A stretch of DNA of 10,227 nucleotides from CAZKTS01 sp964555735 (GTDB lineage Bacteria > Actinomycetota > Acidimicrobiia > IMCC26256 > PALSA-555): NCBI GenBank assembly GCA_964555735.1, contig CAZKTS010000329.1, positions 1-10,227 of the forward strand, read 5' to 3'. Each line of letters begins with the position of its first letter. The first letter of the stretch is position 1. The position numbers and the translations under genes are program-made. The notes below the pieces were generated by a model that saw nothing but the letters and a program-made list of their open reading frames with translations, was not told the DNA's origin and made no database searches. Shown piece by piece: positions 1 to 5,929 of the stretch.

Positions 1-97
1 GCAGCCCGCGTGACGCGGGCGCTAGGAGCGAGCAAAGGGGGCGCCTAGCGGAGAAGGCGTGAGGGGGTGCACCCACACGCACGGCGGGCTGGGCACG
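1..97. other. Gene-free left edge with short inverted repeats
   Basis: No convincing gene is seen. Bases 4-10 (GCCCGCG) and 14-20 (CGCGGGC) form a perfect 7-bp hairpin around TGA. Bases 20-26 (CGCTAGG) and 44-50 (CCTAGCG) form a second 7-bp inverted repeat with a 17-nt loop. Bases 65-74 (GGGTGCACCC) are a perfect palindrome that could be an operator. No T-tract follows either hairpin, so a classical terminator is not supported. Frame 1 is open from base 1 to a TAG at 46-48 and could be the last 15 codons of an upstream gene, but its third positions are less GC-rich than in the real genes of the window, so this is doubtful. Confidence 0.35.
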
Positions 98-120
98 GCA
101 GGGGCCTCGGCGGTCACGGG

Positions 121-198
121 TCGGCAACAACCACTTCTGCAGGCAGCGATGAGCTTCGGCTCACCGCCTGACTCCGCAGGAAAGGGGGTGTTTGCCGA
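121..198 (+). promoter_or_regulatory. Candidate structured 5' leader with UUCG hairpin
   Basis: Bases 121-127 (TCGGCAA) can pair with 192-198 (TTGCCGA), which includes the A of the ATG at 198. Inside, CTGC at 137-140 can pair with GCAG at 176-179. A hairpin forms from 146-154 (GCGATGAGC) and 159-167 (GCTCACCGC) with one A-C mismatch, closed by a C(UUCG)G tetraloop, one of the most stable RNA loops. A purine-rich ribosome binding site (about 179-190) lies between the inner helix and the closing helix. Bases 121-125 can pair either here or with 316-320 of the long inverted repeat, so two folds compete at the edge. It matches no riboswitch class I recognise: the conserved cores of c-di-GMP-I, SAM, cobalamin and TPP switches are absent. 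Function is unknown. Confidence 0.4.
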
Positions 199-290
199 TG
201 ACGAAGAAGATGATCGTTCGCGCTACTGCCCTGGCCGGCTCGCTTGCTGCAATCGTGCTGGGCGGAGGCGCCTCTTGGAAGGTCCGCTGA
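198..290 (+). CDS. Possible 30-residue membrane or signal-like peptide
   Basis: ATG at 198 opens a 30-codon frame ending in TGA at 288-290. The peptide starts MTKKMIVR, continues with a small-residue hydrophobic stretch of about 16 residues (ALAGSLAAIVLGGGAS) and ends WKVR. This is the layout of a signal peptide or a single short membrane helix. A strong purine-rich ribosome binding site (GGAAAGGGGGTG, 179-190) lies 7 bases upstream, which argues that translation starts here. The frame is not continued in any other frame after the stop. It could be a small membrane protein, a leader peptide whose translation affects the surrounding RNA, or the stump of a lost secreted protein gene. It lies wholly inside the long inverted repeat. 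No family is recognised, and the third positions are less GC-biased than in neighbouring genes. Confidence 0.4.
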   Translation: MTKKMIVRATALAGSLAAIVLGGGASWKVR

Positions 291-373
291 CATAGCGTTA
301 TGGGTCCGTTGAGCAGTCGACCCGTGACCGTCGGGGCCACCTGCACACAACCCTTCTCTTCGACGGCGATCAC

Positions 374-1717
374 ATGGACACCGACGAGGTCACCAGACCG
401 ACCCGGTTGACCGGGCCGTCGATCCTGCTGGGCGCCTCCGCGCTCGTGCTCATGGTGGCGCTGGGCTTCACGACGCCTGCGCCCGACTGGGGCACGGTGC
501 TCCTCTTCGGTGCGCTCTTCGCGTTCGCCGAGAACATCGACCTCGAAGGACCCAACGGCGCGGGCCTCAGCGCCGGCCTCATGGTCGTGGTCGCGGCCCT
601 GATCGTGTTCGCCACCGAAGGCACACCGCTCGGCGCGGTGATCGTCGGCGTGTGCGGCGCGGTGTTCATCCCGCACCTCGTGAGCCGATCGTGGGACAAG
701 CTCCTCTACAACGCGGGCATGTACGCGATCGCGATGGGCGTCGGGGTCGGTGCGGTGCTCCTGCTCCCGACGAGCTGGCTCGACGGCTTCCCGGCGCTGC
801 TCGCGGTCGCGGCGGTCGGTGCGCTCGGTTATTGGGTCGTCAACGTCGCCTGCGTGAGCTTCGCGGTGTCGCGTCTGAGCACCCGGCCGCTGCGCGATCT
901 CCTCCGCGCGCTCACCACGAGCCAGTGGCTCGTCTATCCCTTCGCGTTCCTCGGCGCGGGGCTGGGCTACCTCCAGCTGCGGGCAGGCTCGATCCCGCTC
1001 GTGCTCACGATCACCCCGATCCTCGTCGGCCGCCAGGCCTTCGCCAGCTACGTGCGGGTGCGCGAAGCGAACGACGCCGCGCTGCGCACGCTCGTGCAGG
1101 CCCTCGAGGCCAAGGACCGCTACACCGCCGGCCACGCCGAACGCGTCGCCGCCTACGCCGGCTACATGGGCGAGGAGCTCGGGCTCTCGCCCCGGGCCCT
1201 CGAGCGCCTCCGCCGGGCCGCGCTCATGCACGACATCGGCAAGCTCGTCGTGCCCAACCACCTGCTCAACAAGCCGGGGCGGCTCACCGCCGAGGAGTAC
1301 GAACGGGTGCGCCACCACGAGGAGGTGACGGTCGAGCTGCTCGGTCGCATCGACTTCCTTGCTCCCGTCGCGCCCATCGCCATGGGGGTCTACGCCGGAC
1401 CGTGGGAGGAACGGCAGCGCCACAGCCCGATCGAGCGGCACATCGTCGCGGTGGCGGACGCCTACGACGCCATGACGTCGACGCGCGCGTACCGGCGCGC
1501 GCTGGAGCAGGACGTCGCGTTCGCCGAGCTGCGCGCCCACGCCGGCACGCAGTTCCATCCACGCTGCGTGGAGGCGCTCATCGTCTCGATCGAGCGTCAG
1601 GGTCTGCGCCACGGCGCGGGACACGAGTCGCCCGACGCGCTCGACGACTTCGTCGTCGAGCCGCCCGTCTCCGGCCCGGGCTCGGCCGGCCTGGGCGACC
1701 TCGCCGAGCACCGCTGA
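374..1717 (+). CDS. Membrane-anchored HD-domain protein, degenerate HD-GYP
   Basis: This 447-residue protein has an N-terminal integral membrane half (hydrophobic segments at about 15-32, 40-52, 66-100, 111-131, 139-167 and 186-218) and a cytoplasmic HD domain (about 235-410). HD-GYP proteins hydrolyse cyclic di-GMP in a two- or three-metal site. Seen here: H254 (GHAERV), H286-D287 (MHDIGK), H314/H315 (VRHHEE) and D362 (VAVADAYDAMTS). The expected HHE...DGxGYP stretch, which supplies further metal ligands and the signature, is replaced by IAMGVYAGPWEER at 335-347 with a few residues missing. Activity on c-di-GMP is therefore uncertain; it could have changed substrate or become a sensor. The ATG at 374 is chosen because no better start precedes the first helix; no clear ribosome binding site is visible. 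The 83 bp between the small frame (stop 290) and this start hold only the right arm of the inverted repeat. The glycosyltransferase gene follows after 11 bp, probably in one operon. Confidence 0.88.
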   Translation: MDTDEVTRPTRLTGPSILLGASALVLMVALGFTTPAPDWGTVLLFGALFAFAENIDLEGPNGAGLSAGLMVVVAALIVFATEGTPLGAVIVGVCGAVFIPHLVSRSWDKLLYNAGMYAIAMGVGVGAVLLLPTSWLDGFPALLAVAAVGALGYWVVNVACVSFAVSRLSTRPLRDLLRALTTSQWLVYPFAFLGAGLGYLQLRAGSIPLVLTITPILVGRQAFASYVRVREANDAALRTLVQALEAKDRYTAGHAERVAAYAGYMGEELGLSPRALERLRRAALMHDIGKLVVPNHLLNKPGRLTAEEYERVRHHEEVTVELLGRIDFLAPVAPIAMGVYAGPWEERQRHSPIERHIVAVADAYDAMTSTRAYRRALEQDVAFAELRAHAGTQFHPRCVEALIVSIERQGLRHGAGHESPDALDDFVVEPPVSGPGSAGLGDLAEHR

Positions 1718-1728
1718 CCGAACCGCAG

Positions 1729-2406
1729 GTGGCATCGGAGTCGGCGCCGTCGGTCGCCGTCGTCGTCGCCGCGTACCAGGGCGAGGCGTTCATCGAGCGG
1801 TGCCTCGCGTCGCTCGTTGCGCAGGAGGGCGAAGCCCTCGAGGTGGTCGTCGTCGACGACGGCTCGACCGACGCGACCGCCGAGCGCGCCGCGGCGTTTC
1901 CTGTGACGGTGGTGGCGACCGAGCACGGCGGGGTGGCGGCGGCGCGCAACGCGGGCCTCCGCGCCGCCCGCGCGCCGTACGTCGGGTTCTGCGACCAGGA
2001 CGACGAGTGGCTGCCCACCAAGGCGGCGCGCCAGCGCGCGCACCTCGAGCAGCGGCCCGACCTCGCCGGCGTGCTGTGCCGCCAACGCTGGGTGCTCGCC
2101 GGGGGCACCCGCCCACCCTGGCTGGTGCCCGACGCCAACGGCGACCTCGGTGGCGTCGCGCCGCTGTCGGGCTTGTTCCGGGCCGACGCGCTCCGGGCCG
2201 TCGGCGGGTTCGAGGAGGGGCTGGACGGCCGCGACGACATCGACCTGCTGGTCCGACTCCGGGAGCACGGCCTCGACGTGGAGGTGCTCGACGACGTGCT
2301 GCTCGTGCGCCACGCCCACGACGCCAACGCCAGCCACGATCTCGAGTCGTACGCGAGCGGGCTGCACGACGTGGTGCGGCGCCACCGGCGGCGCGTGCAG
2401 GCGTGA
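1729..2406 (+). CDS. Family 2 glycosyltransferase (GT-A fold)
   Basis: This 225-residue protein transfers a sugar from a nucleotide-sugar donor to an unknown acceptor. Motifs: a first beta strand with VAVVVAAYQGEAFIERCLAS (9-28), the donor-binding VVDDGSTD (41-48), GGVAAARNAG (67-76), a DxD-type metal site DQDD (89-92), SGLFRADALRAVGGFEEG (147-164) and GRDDIDLLVRL (167-177), where ED is usual ahead of the catalytic base. The C-terminal RHAHDANASHD resembles the end of family 2 domains. No membrane helix is seen, so it is probably cytosolic or peripheral. The GTG at 1729 is the only conventional start close to the domain; a CTG at 1714 overlapping the previous stop is the alternative. It lies 11 bp after the HD gene. 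The acceptor cannot be told from sequence; a cell envelope glycan or glycolipid is likely. Confidence 0.85.
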   Translation: MASESAPSVAVVVAAYQGEAFIERCLASLVAQEGEALEVVVVDDGSTDATAERAAAFPVTVVATEHGGVAAARNAGLRAARAPYVGFCDQDDEWLPTKAARQRAHLEQRPDLAGVLCRQRWVLAGGTRPPWLVPDANGDLGGVAPLSGLFRADALRAVGGFEEGLDGRDDIDLLVRLREHGLDVEVLDDVLLVRHAHDANASHDLESYASGLHDVVRRHRRRVQA

Positions 2407-2434
2407 CGCCAGGCGCGGTGGTGTCGCCGCCGAC

Positions 2435-2440
2435 CACAAT
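2435..2440 (+). promoter_or_regulatory. Possible -10 hexamer for a leaderless start at 2447
   Basis: CACAAT lies exactly 6 nt before the ATG at 2447. It keeps the A at position 2 and the T at position 6 of the -10 consensus, and the spacing matches that seen ahead of 5936 and 4088. No ribosome binding site is visible here, so a leaderless transcript starting at the ATG is a reasonable reading. The first base is not T and no good -35 box is seen. Confidence 0.35.
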
Positions 2441-2446
2441 GGCGCC

Positions 2447-2842
2447 ATGAGCCCGAGCTTCAAGCCGAGTCTCGACCCGCTGGTGCGTCTCGTCGACGTC
2501 AACGCGGTGCTCGAGCGAGTCGACATCGAAGAGCTCCTCGACCGGGTCGACCTCAACGCTGTCCTCGACCGAGTCGACATCGACCGCCTGATCGAGCGCG
2601 TCGACGTGCAGCGCCTCGTCGAGCGGGTCGACGTCGACGAGCTGGTCCAGCGCACCGAGCTGGGTTCACTGGTCGTGCGCTCCACGAGCGGGATGGCCTC
2701 GGCCGCCCTGGACGCAGTGCGCAGCCAGACCGTCGGCCTCGACGGCTTCGTCACCCGGTGGGCCGACCGGGTGCTGCGACGGAAGCCCGGCTCGCGCCCG
2801 ACGGGCCCTCCGCTGCTGGTCGCGACCGAGGGACCGGCGTGA
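2447..2842 (+). CDS. Small protein of tandem nonapeptide repeats, partner of RDD gene
   Basis: This 131-residue protein has no enzymatic motif. Residues 16-69 are six consecutive nine-residue units of consensus V-D-[VIL]-x-x-[LV]-[LVI]-x-R, followed by a weaker seventh (TELGSLVVR, 70-78) and preceded by a weaker one (7-15). The tail (STSGMASAALDAVRSQTVGLDGFVTRWADRVLRRKP, from residue 79) is helical and basic. The periodic hydrophobic positions with alternating acid and arginine suggest a stacked, solenoid-like or amphipathic surface, perhaps lying on the membrane. From memory, similar repeat segments occur at the N terminus of some actinobacterial RDD proteins; here the segment is a separate gene whose TGA overlaps the GTG start of the RDD gene by 4 bases, so the two probably act together. 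The start is the first ATG in frame after the previous gene. Molecular function unknown. Confidence 0.82.
   Translation: MSPSFKPSLDPLVRLVDVNAVLERVDIEELLDRVDLNAVLDRVDIDRLIERVDVQRLVERVDVDELVQRTELGSLVVRSTSGMASAALDAVRSQTVGLDGFVTRWADRVLRRKPGSRPTGPPLLVATEGPA
2492..2680 (+). repeat. 27-bp coding repeats, six clear units plus one weak
   Basis: The DNA is a tandem array of 27-bp units starting at 2492 (first unit GTCGACGTCAACGCGGTGCT...), each encoding VDxxxLxxR. Six units end at 2653 and a diverged one ends at 2680. The codons for the fixed residues are largely GTC GAC and CGA/CGG/CGC/CGT, while the middle positions vary. This looks like old in-frame duplication held by selection on the protein rather than a fresh slippage array. 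Confidence 0.85.
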
Positions 2843-3357
2843 GCGCGGTCACGGCGGCGCCGCCGGCGCGGCTCGCCGGCCACTACGCGGGCCCCGTGTC
2901 GCGCGGCATCGCCTTCGTCCTCGATGTCGTCCTGAGCACCGCGGTCTACACGCTGGTCGTGTCGGGGGGGATCTGGGTGCTCGGCCTCATCACCGAGGGC
3001 GACTTCACCCGCGACGACATCCCCGGCTGGCTGTGGGGCCTGGGGCTGTTCCTCTGGTACGCCGTCTACTTCGGGTACTGCTGGATGGCGAGCGGCAAGA
3101 CACCCGGCAAGGCGATCGTGGGTCTGCGCATCGTGGCCGGCGACGGCGCGCCGCTGTCGCCCGGGCACGCGCTGCTGCGGCTCCTGATCTACCCGATCAG
3201 CGTCCTGTTGTGGTGGCTGATGGTCGTCGCGGTCGCGCTCGGGCTCCGTCGCCGCGCGCTCCACGACCGCGTGGCCGACACCGCGGTGGTCTACGACTGG
3301 GACGCGCGGGCGGCGAGGCTGCGCTTCCTCGCCCGAACACCGTTGCCCGGGGCCTAG
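2839..3357 (+). CDS. RDD-family integral membrane protein
   Basis: This 172-residue protein fits the RDD family (PF06271), small membrane proteins named for conserved Arg and Asp residues. Some members have been linked to ion transport, but most lack a known role. Seen: AGPVSRGIAFVLD (17-29, with R22 and D29), hydrophobic segments at about 26-52, 63-83 and 113-136, the loop GKTPGKAIVGLRIV (86-99) and the typical closing RRALHDRVADTAVV (138-151). The GTG at 2839 is chosen because GTGA overlaps the stop of the repeat-protein gene, a common coupling, and because it gives a normal short N terminus; further upstream the frame runs through that gene. The TAG at 3355-3357 shares bases with the stop codon of the convergent channel gene. 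Confidence 0.88.
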   Translation: MSAVTAAPPARLAGHYAGPVSRGIAFVLDVVLSTAVYTLVVSGGIWVLGLITEGDFTRDDIPGWLWGLGLFLWYAVYFGYCWMASGKTPGKAIVGLRIVAGDGAPLSPGHALLRLLIYPISVLLWWLMVVAVALGLRRRALHDRVADTAVVYDWDARAARLRFLARTPLPGA

Positions 3358-4088
3358 CGCCGCTCCTGCTTGCTCTCGCGGCTGAGCTCCTCGCCGAACA
3401 TCGCGACGAGACGGGCCACCAGGGTGATGAGGAAGATCTGGCCGATCACCGCCTCGAGGACGACGACGGCGCGGCCGAGGTCGTGGGCGGGCGTGACGTC
3501 GCCGAAGCCCACGGTCGTCAGGGTGATGAAGCTCAGGTAGAGCAGGTCGGGTCCGTTGTTCGCGCTGGCCGGGTTCGCGAAGTGCGTGGACCCGAGCGCG
3601 TCGACCGCGATGAAGATCGAGGCGAACGACAGGCCGATCAGCACGTAGACGCAGAGCGCGCCGAGGATCGTCTCGGTGCCGACCCGAGCGTGCCCGAGGA
3701 TCCGCACCAGGATGAAGAACGGGCTCATGACGAGCAGCACGCCTACGAGCAGGCTCACGATGCCGATCTCGATGCGCTCACCGTTGATCGCGAAGAGGAT
3801 CGCGCCGGCGATGATCACGATGACGGCCACCCGTGCCCACTTCACGACCCTCGGGCTGGCGTGGGAGGTCCGCAGCGCGAGCAGGAGGGTGAGCGCGATC
3901 AAGGGCACCCGGACCAGCGCGAGCAGCCGCGTGGTGGTGAACGCGGCGAGGATGAAGTAGTCGACGAGGAGCAGCCCGAGCAGCAGGGCGTAGCTGTCGG
4001 ATGCCTTGATCATCGCGGTGAGCGCTCGACCGTGTCGGGCGATCTTGGCGGTCCGGTTCGGCGCCGGCGTCAGCTCGTCGTCGGGCAC
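3354..4088 (-). CDS. Six-helix potassium-type ion channel without RCK domain
   Basis: This 244-residue protein has hydrophobic segments at about 33-50, 55-72, 84-101, 106-131, 139-165 and 206-231, with a pore loop between the last two. The loop carries LTTVGFGD (190-197), the potassium selectivity filter in its GFG variant, as in the PF07885 ion-channel family. It would pass potassium across the cell membrane as a tetramer. The first four helices lack the regular arginine ladder of a voltage sensor (only scattered charges such as R54 and R60), and the tail after the last helix is only about 13 residues, so there is no RCK or cyclic-nucleotide domain. Gating is unclear. The GTG at 4086-4088 is used; the next methionine (residue 26) is still before the first helix and would also work. 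It lies 29 bp behind the diguanylate cyclase gene on the same strand. Confidence 0.85.
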   Translation of the reverse strand: MPDDELTPAPNRTAKIARHGRALTAMIKASDSYALLLGLLLVDYFILAAFTTTRLLALVRVPLIALTLLLALRTSHASPRVVKWARVAVIVIIAGAILFAINGERIEIGIVSLLVGVLLVMSPFFILVRILGHARVGTETILGALCVYVLIGLSFASIFIAVDALGSTHFANPASANNGPDLLYLSFITLTTVGFGDVTPAHDLGRAVVVLEAVIGQIFLITLVARLVAMFGEELSRESKQERR

Positions 4089-4094
4089 GCGGCG

Positions 4095-4100
4095 ATCTTG
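4095..4100 (-). promoter_or_regulatory. Possible -10 hexamer for the channel gene
   Basis: Read on the minus strand, CAAGAT stands 6 nt before the GTG at 4088, in the 29-bp gap after the cyclase gene. The spacing equals that at 5924-5929 and 2435-2440, and no ribosome binding site precedes the GTG. It may allow a leaderless channel transcript besides readthrough from the cyclase gene. A single hexamer is weak evidence. Confidence 0.25.
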
Positions 4101-4117
4101 GCACCGCGAGGGCGCGA

Positions 4118-5851
4118 TCAGGTGGTTCTCGGCGCCCCGTCCCCGCCCTCTGCGCGATCCGTGCCGGCGGGGTGGGCGTCGGCGTCGGCGATGATCGAGA
4201 GACCGGTGCTCGTGACGATGCGGTCGCGGCCCTCGGACTTCGCCCGCAGCATCGCGTCGTCGGCCCGGCGCACCACGTCGAGGAACGGCTCGTCGGGACC
4301 GCGCTGCGCCAGACCCACGCTCACCGTGAACGGCGGCACCGCACCGCTGCGCAGCGACTCGCTGAGGCGCTGCTGGATGCGCTCGGCGACGACCCGGGCG
4401 TCGGGGAGCGAGCAGTCCGGCAGGATGACGAGGAACTCCTCACCCCCGTAGCGAGCCGGCAGGTCGTTGGGCCGGACGCTGTCGCGCAGCACGCGCGAGA
4501 AGAGGCGCAACGCGCGGTCGCCGGTCTCGTGCCCGTGCGTGTCGTTGAGGTTCTTGAAGTGGTCGAGGTCGGCGAAGGCCACGCAGAACTGCTCGTCGGA
4601 CTGGATGAGCTCCCGCGCGTGCTCGTCGAGCGTGCGCCGGTTCCACAGCCCGCTCAGGCCGTCGACCTGCGCCTGGGTCTCGGAGCGGGCGAGCACCCGT
4701 TGGGCGCCGATCCGGTCGCCGGTCTTGCGGCCGACGAGCTCGAGCTCCTCGATGGCCTCGTCGGGCAGGGTCGTGCCGATCGGCGCGGCGACGTGGATGA
4801 CGCCGGTGGGGCGCCCGGCGATGCTCACCGGCACGCAGATGCCCCAGAGCGCGTCGTCACTGCGGCCACGCAGGTGCGGGCACGCATCGAGTCGGCGGCT
4901 GTCGACGAACAGGCGGAGCTGGCCGGTCGCGGTGGCGGGGCAGTCGCGCGGCGAGCCGACGGGACAGCACGGGCCGTCGCCCTCGGTCGCGGTGACCTGC
5001 TGGAAGTGCGCGCGCGACGAATCGGCGAGCAGGAGCTCGGCGGGCACGCCGGGTGCGACGGTGCGCAGGGCTTCTTGCACGACCGCGTAGGTGCTCTCCT
5101 CGTCGGGCTCCATCTCGAGCGCCCGCTGGAACTGCATCTCGAGGTCGGCGCGGCGAGCCTCGCGCTGGTGCTCGTTCCGCTCGTGTCGGAACCGCCGCTC
5201 GTCGCGTCGCGCGCTGCGGTACATCGAGAACGCGATCGAGAGCCCGACCACCATGACCAGGCCGAACCCGATGAGGACGTTGCGGACCGTGTCGTCGACC
5301 GCGTGCAGGGTGGTGGTCGCGGCCTCGCGCAGGTCGGCGGTGCTGTAGCGGCGCCGGATCGCGTCCAGGTCGTCGAGCTGGCGGGCGACCGATGCCTTCT
5401 GCGTGTCGAGCGCCGCCGCGAACGCGGCCGGCTCCGTGGCCGGGTCGAGCGAGAAGACCGCAGCCCCGCCGGTGCGGGCGTCCAGGCTCGCCTGGTTGTA
5501 GTCGCGCATGAGCCGTCGGAGGCCGCCCGGCGCGTCGCCGCGGTGCACCCGCGTGAAGCGCTCCCACGAGGCCTGCGCGGCGTTGCTCTCCTGCTGGGCC
5601 TCGGTGGTCAGTGTGACGCGGGCGCCCTGGTCGGGCGAGGCGATCGCCTCGAGGAACAGGGCCTGGGAGGCGGCGACGGCCGAGGCCGTCTCTTCGAGCG
5701 CGTTGTCGGACGGGATGATCCGGTCGGGGACCCGGGCCGAGGCGTCCCTCGCCGGGTTCAGCGTGAGGAGGACCGTGGCCACGAGCGCGAAGCCGCTGAG
5801 GACCGCCACGATGGTGACGAGGAGCACCCGCTGGGAGGGGAGGAGTCGCAC
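4118..5851 (-). CDS. Membrane diguanylate cyclase with extracytoplasmic and GAF-like sensor domains
   Basis: This 577-residue protein makes cyclic di-GMP from two GTP. Order: helix 1 (9-31); a helical extracytoplasmic domain (about 32-190) of the four-helix-bundle sensor kind; helix 2 (192-210); a charged, probably coiled-coil linker (212-247); a GAF-like domain (about 248-388); and a GGDEF domain (about 395-550). The cyclase domain looks active: DGLSGLWNRR (397-406), D428 with FADLDHFKNLND, GGEEF (469-473), and an inhibitory site R460-P-N-D463 exactly five residues before GGEEF. The GAF-like part holds C295, C296, C304 and C324 in CCPV...DCPA...ACPHL, a possible metal, heme or redox site. 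The GTG at 5851 is preceded by GAGGTG at 8 nt. It is probably cotranscribed with the channel gene behind it and diverges from the amidohydrolase gene. Confidence 0.93.
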   Translation of the reverse strand: MRLLPSQRVLLVTIVAVLSGFALVATVLLTLNPARDASARVPDRIIPSDNALEETASAVAASQALFLEAIASPDQGARVTLTTEAQQESNAAQASWERFTRVHRGDAPGGLRRLMRDYNQASLDARTGGAAVFSLDPATEPAAFAAALDTQKASVARQLDDLDAIRRRYSTADLREAATTTLHAVDDTVRNVLIGFGLVMVVGLSIAFSMYRSARRDERRFRHERNEHQREARRADLEMQFQRALEMEPDEESTYAVVQEALRTVAPGVPAELLLADSSRAHFQQVTATEGDGPCCPVGSPRDCPATATGQLRLFVDSRRLDACPHLRGRSDDALWGICVPVSIAGRPTGVIHVAAPIGTTLPDEAIEELELVGRKTGDRIGAQRVLARSETQAQVDGLSGLWNRRTLDEHARELIQSDEQFCVAFADLDHFKNLNDTHGHETGDRALRLFSRVLRDSVRPNDLPARYGGEEFLVILPDCSLPDARVVAERIQQRLSESLRSGAVPPFTVSVGLAQRGPDEPFLDVVRRADDAMLRAKSEGRDRIVTSTGLSIIADADAHPAGTDRAEGGDGAPRTT

Positions 5852-5859
5852 GATCAGCG

Positions 5860-5865
5860 CACCTC
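5860..5865 (-). promoter_or_regulatory. Ribosome binding site of the diguanylate cyclase gene
   Basis: On the minus strand GAGGTG lies 8 nt before the GTG at 5851. It fits the anti-Shine-Dalgarno sequence and decides the start codon, because the next possible starts would remove part of the first membrane helix. Confidence 0.6.
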
Positions 5866-5923
5866 AGGGCTCGGGGCAGGGCCGGCAGCGGGAGGCGCCG
5901 GGCACCCTCTTCCATCGACACCG

Positions 5924-5929
5924 TAGATT
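5924..5929 (+). promoter_or_regulatory. -10 hexamer for a leaderless amidohydrolase transcript
   Basis: TAGATT fits the TANNNT consensus and stands 6 nt before the ATG at 5936, so transcription would begin at or next to the A of the start codon. There is no ribosome binding site in front of that ATG, as expected for a leaderless message. No recognisable -35 box was found about 17 nt upstream. Confidence 0.55.

Larger units (their letters stand above)
98..344. repeat. Long imperfect inverted repeat enclosing 190 bp
   Basis: Bases 98-125 are complementary to bases 316-344. There are 25 Watson-Crick pairs, 3 positions that would be G-U in RNA (107/334, 110/331, 124/317) and one unpaired base (A339). 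The core 111-120 (CGGTCACGGG) and 321-330 (CCCGTGACCG) is perfect. Chance is an unlikely source for 28 aligned pairs this close together. The three departures all being G-U compatible favours a transcribed stem, though the number is small. The repeat encloses a local fold (121-198) and a 30-codon frame (198-290). It could be the closing stem of a structured RNA of about 247 nt, or the terminal repeats of a small non-autonomous mobile element. No matching target duplication is visible at the ends, which weakens the second reading. Confidence 0.75.

Noticed and set aside
100..200. Cyclic di-GMP-I (GEMM) riboswitch, suggested by the GGCAAC...GCCGATG ends, the ACTCCG segment and the c-di-GMP genes nearby
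   Set aside because: The conserved ACGCAAAGCC core and the GAAA tetraloop of the class are absent; only loose similarity at the ends remains.
98..344. RNase P RNA, tmRNA, SRP RNA or 6S RNA
   Set aside because: None of their conserved cores (for example GAGGAAAGUCC of RNase P or a tRNA-like end with CCA) is found.
93..349. Target-site duplication proving a mobile element
   Set aside because: The 5 bases outside each arm (GCACG and ACACA) do not match; a 3-base CAC on both sides is too short to count.
161..1735. Long open frame on the minus strand opposite the HD gene
   Set aside because: It is an antisense shadow of a gene with strong GC at third positions; its product is low-complexity and Arg/Asp/His-rich with no domain.
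2492..2680. CRISPR array or simple DNA satellite
   Set aside because: The 27-bp units are contiguous without spacers, in frame, and conserved at the protein rather than the DNA level.
1597..3264. Long minus-strand open frame opposite the glycosyltransferase, repeat and RDD genes
   Set aside because: It crosses three well-supported plus-strand genes and encodes charged, low-complexity sequence, including a mirror of the repeat array.
4172..5926. Long plus-strand open frame opposite the cyclase gene
   Set aside because: The minus strand here encodes a complete GGDEF protein; the plus-strand product has no motif.
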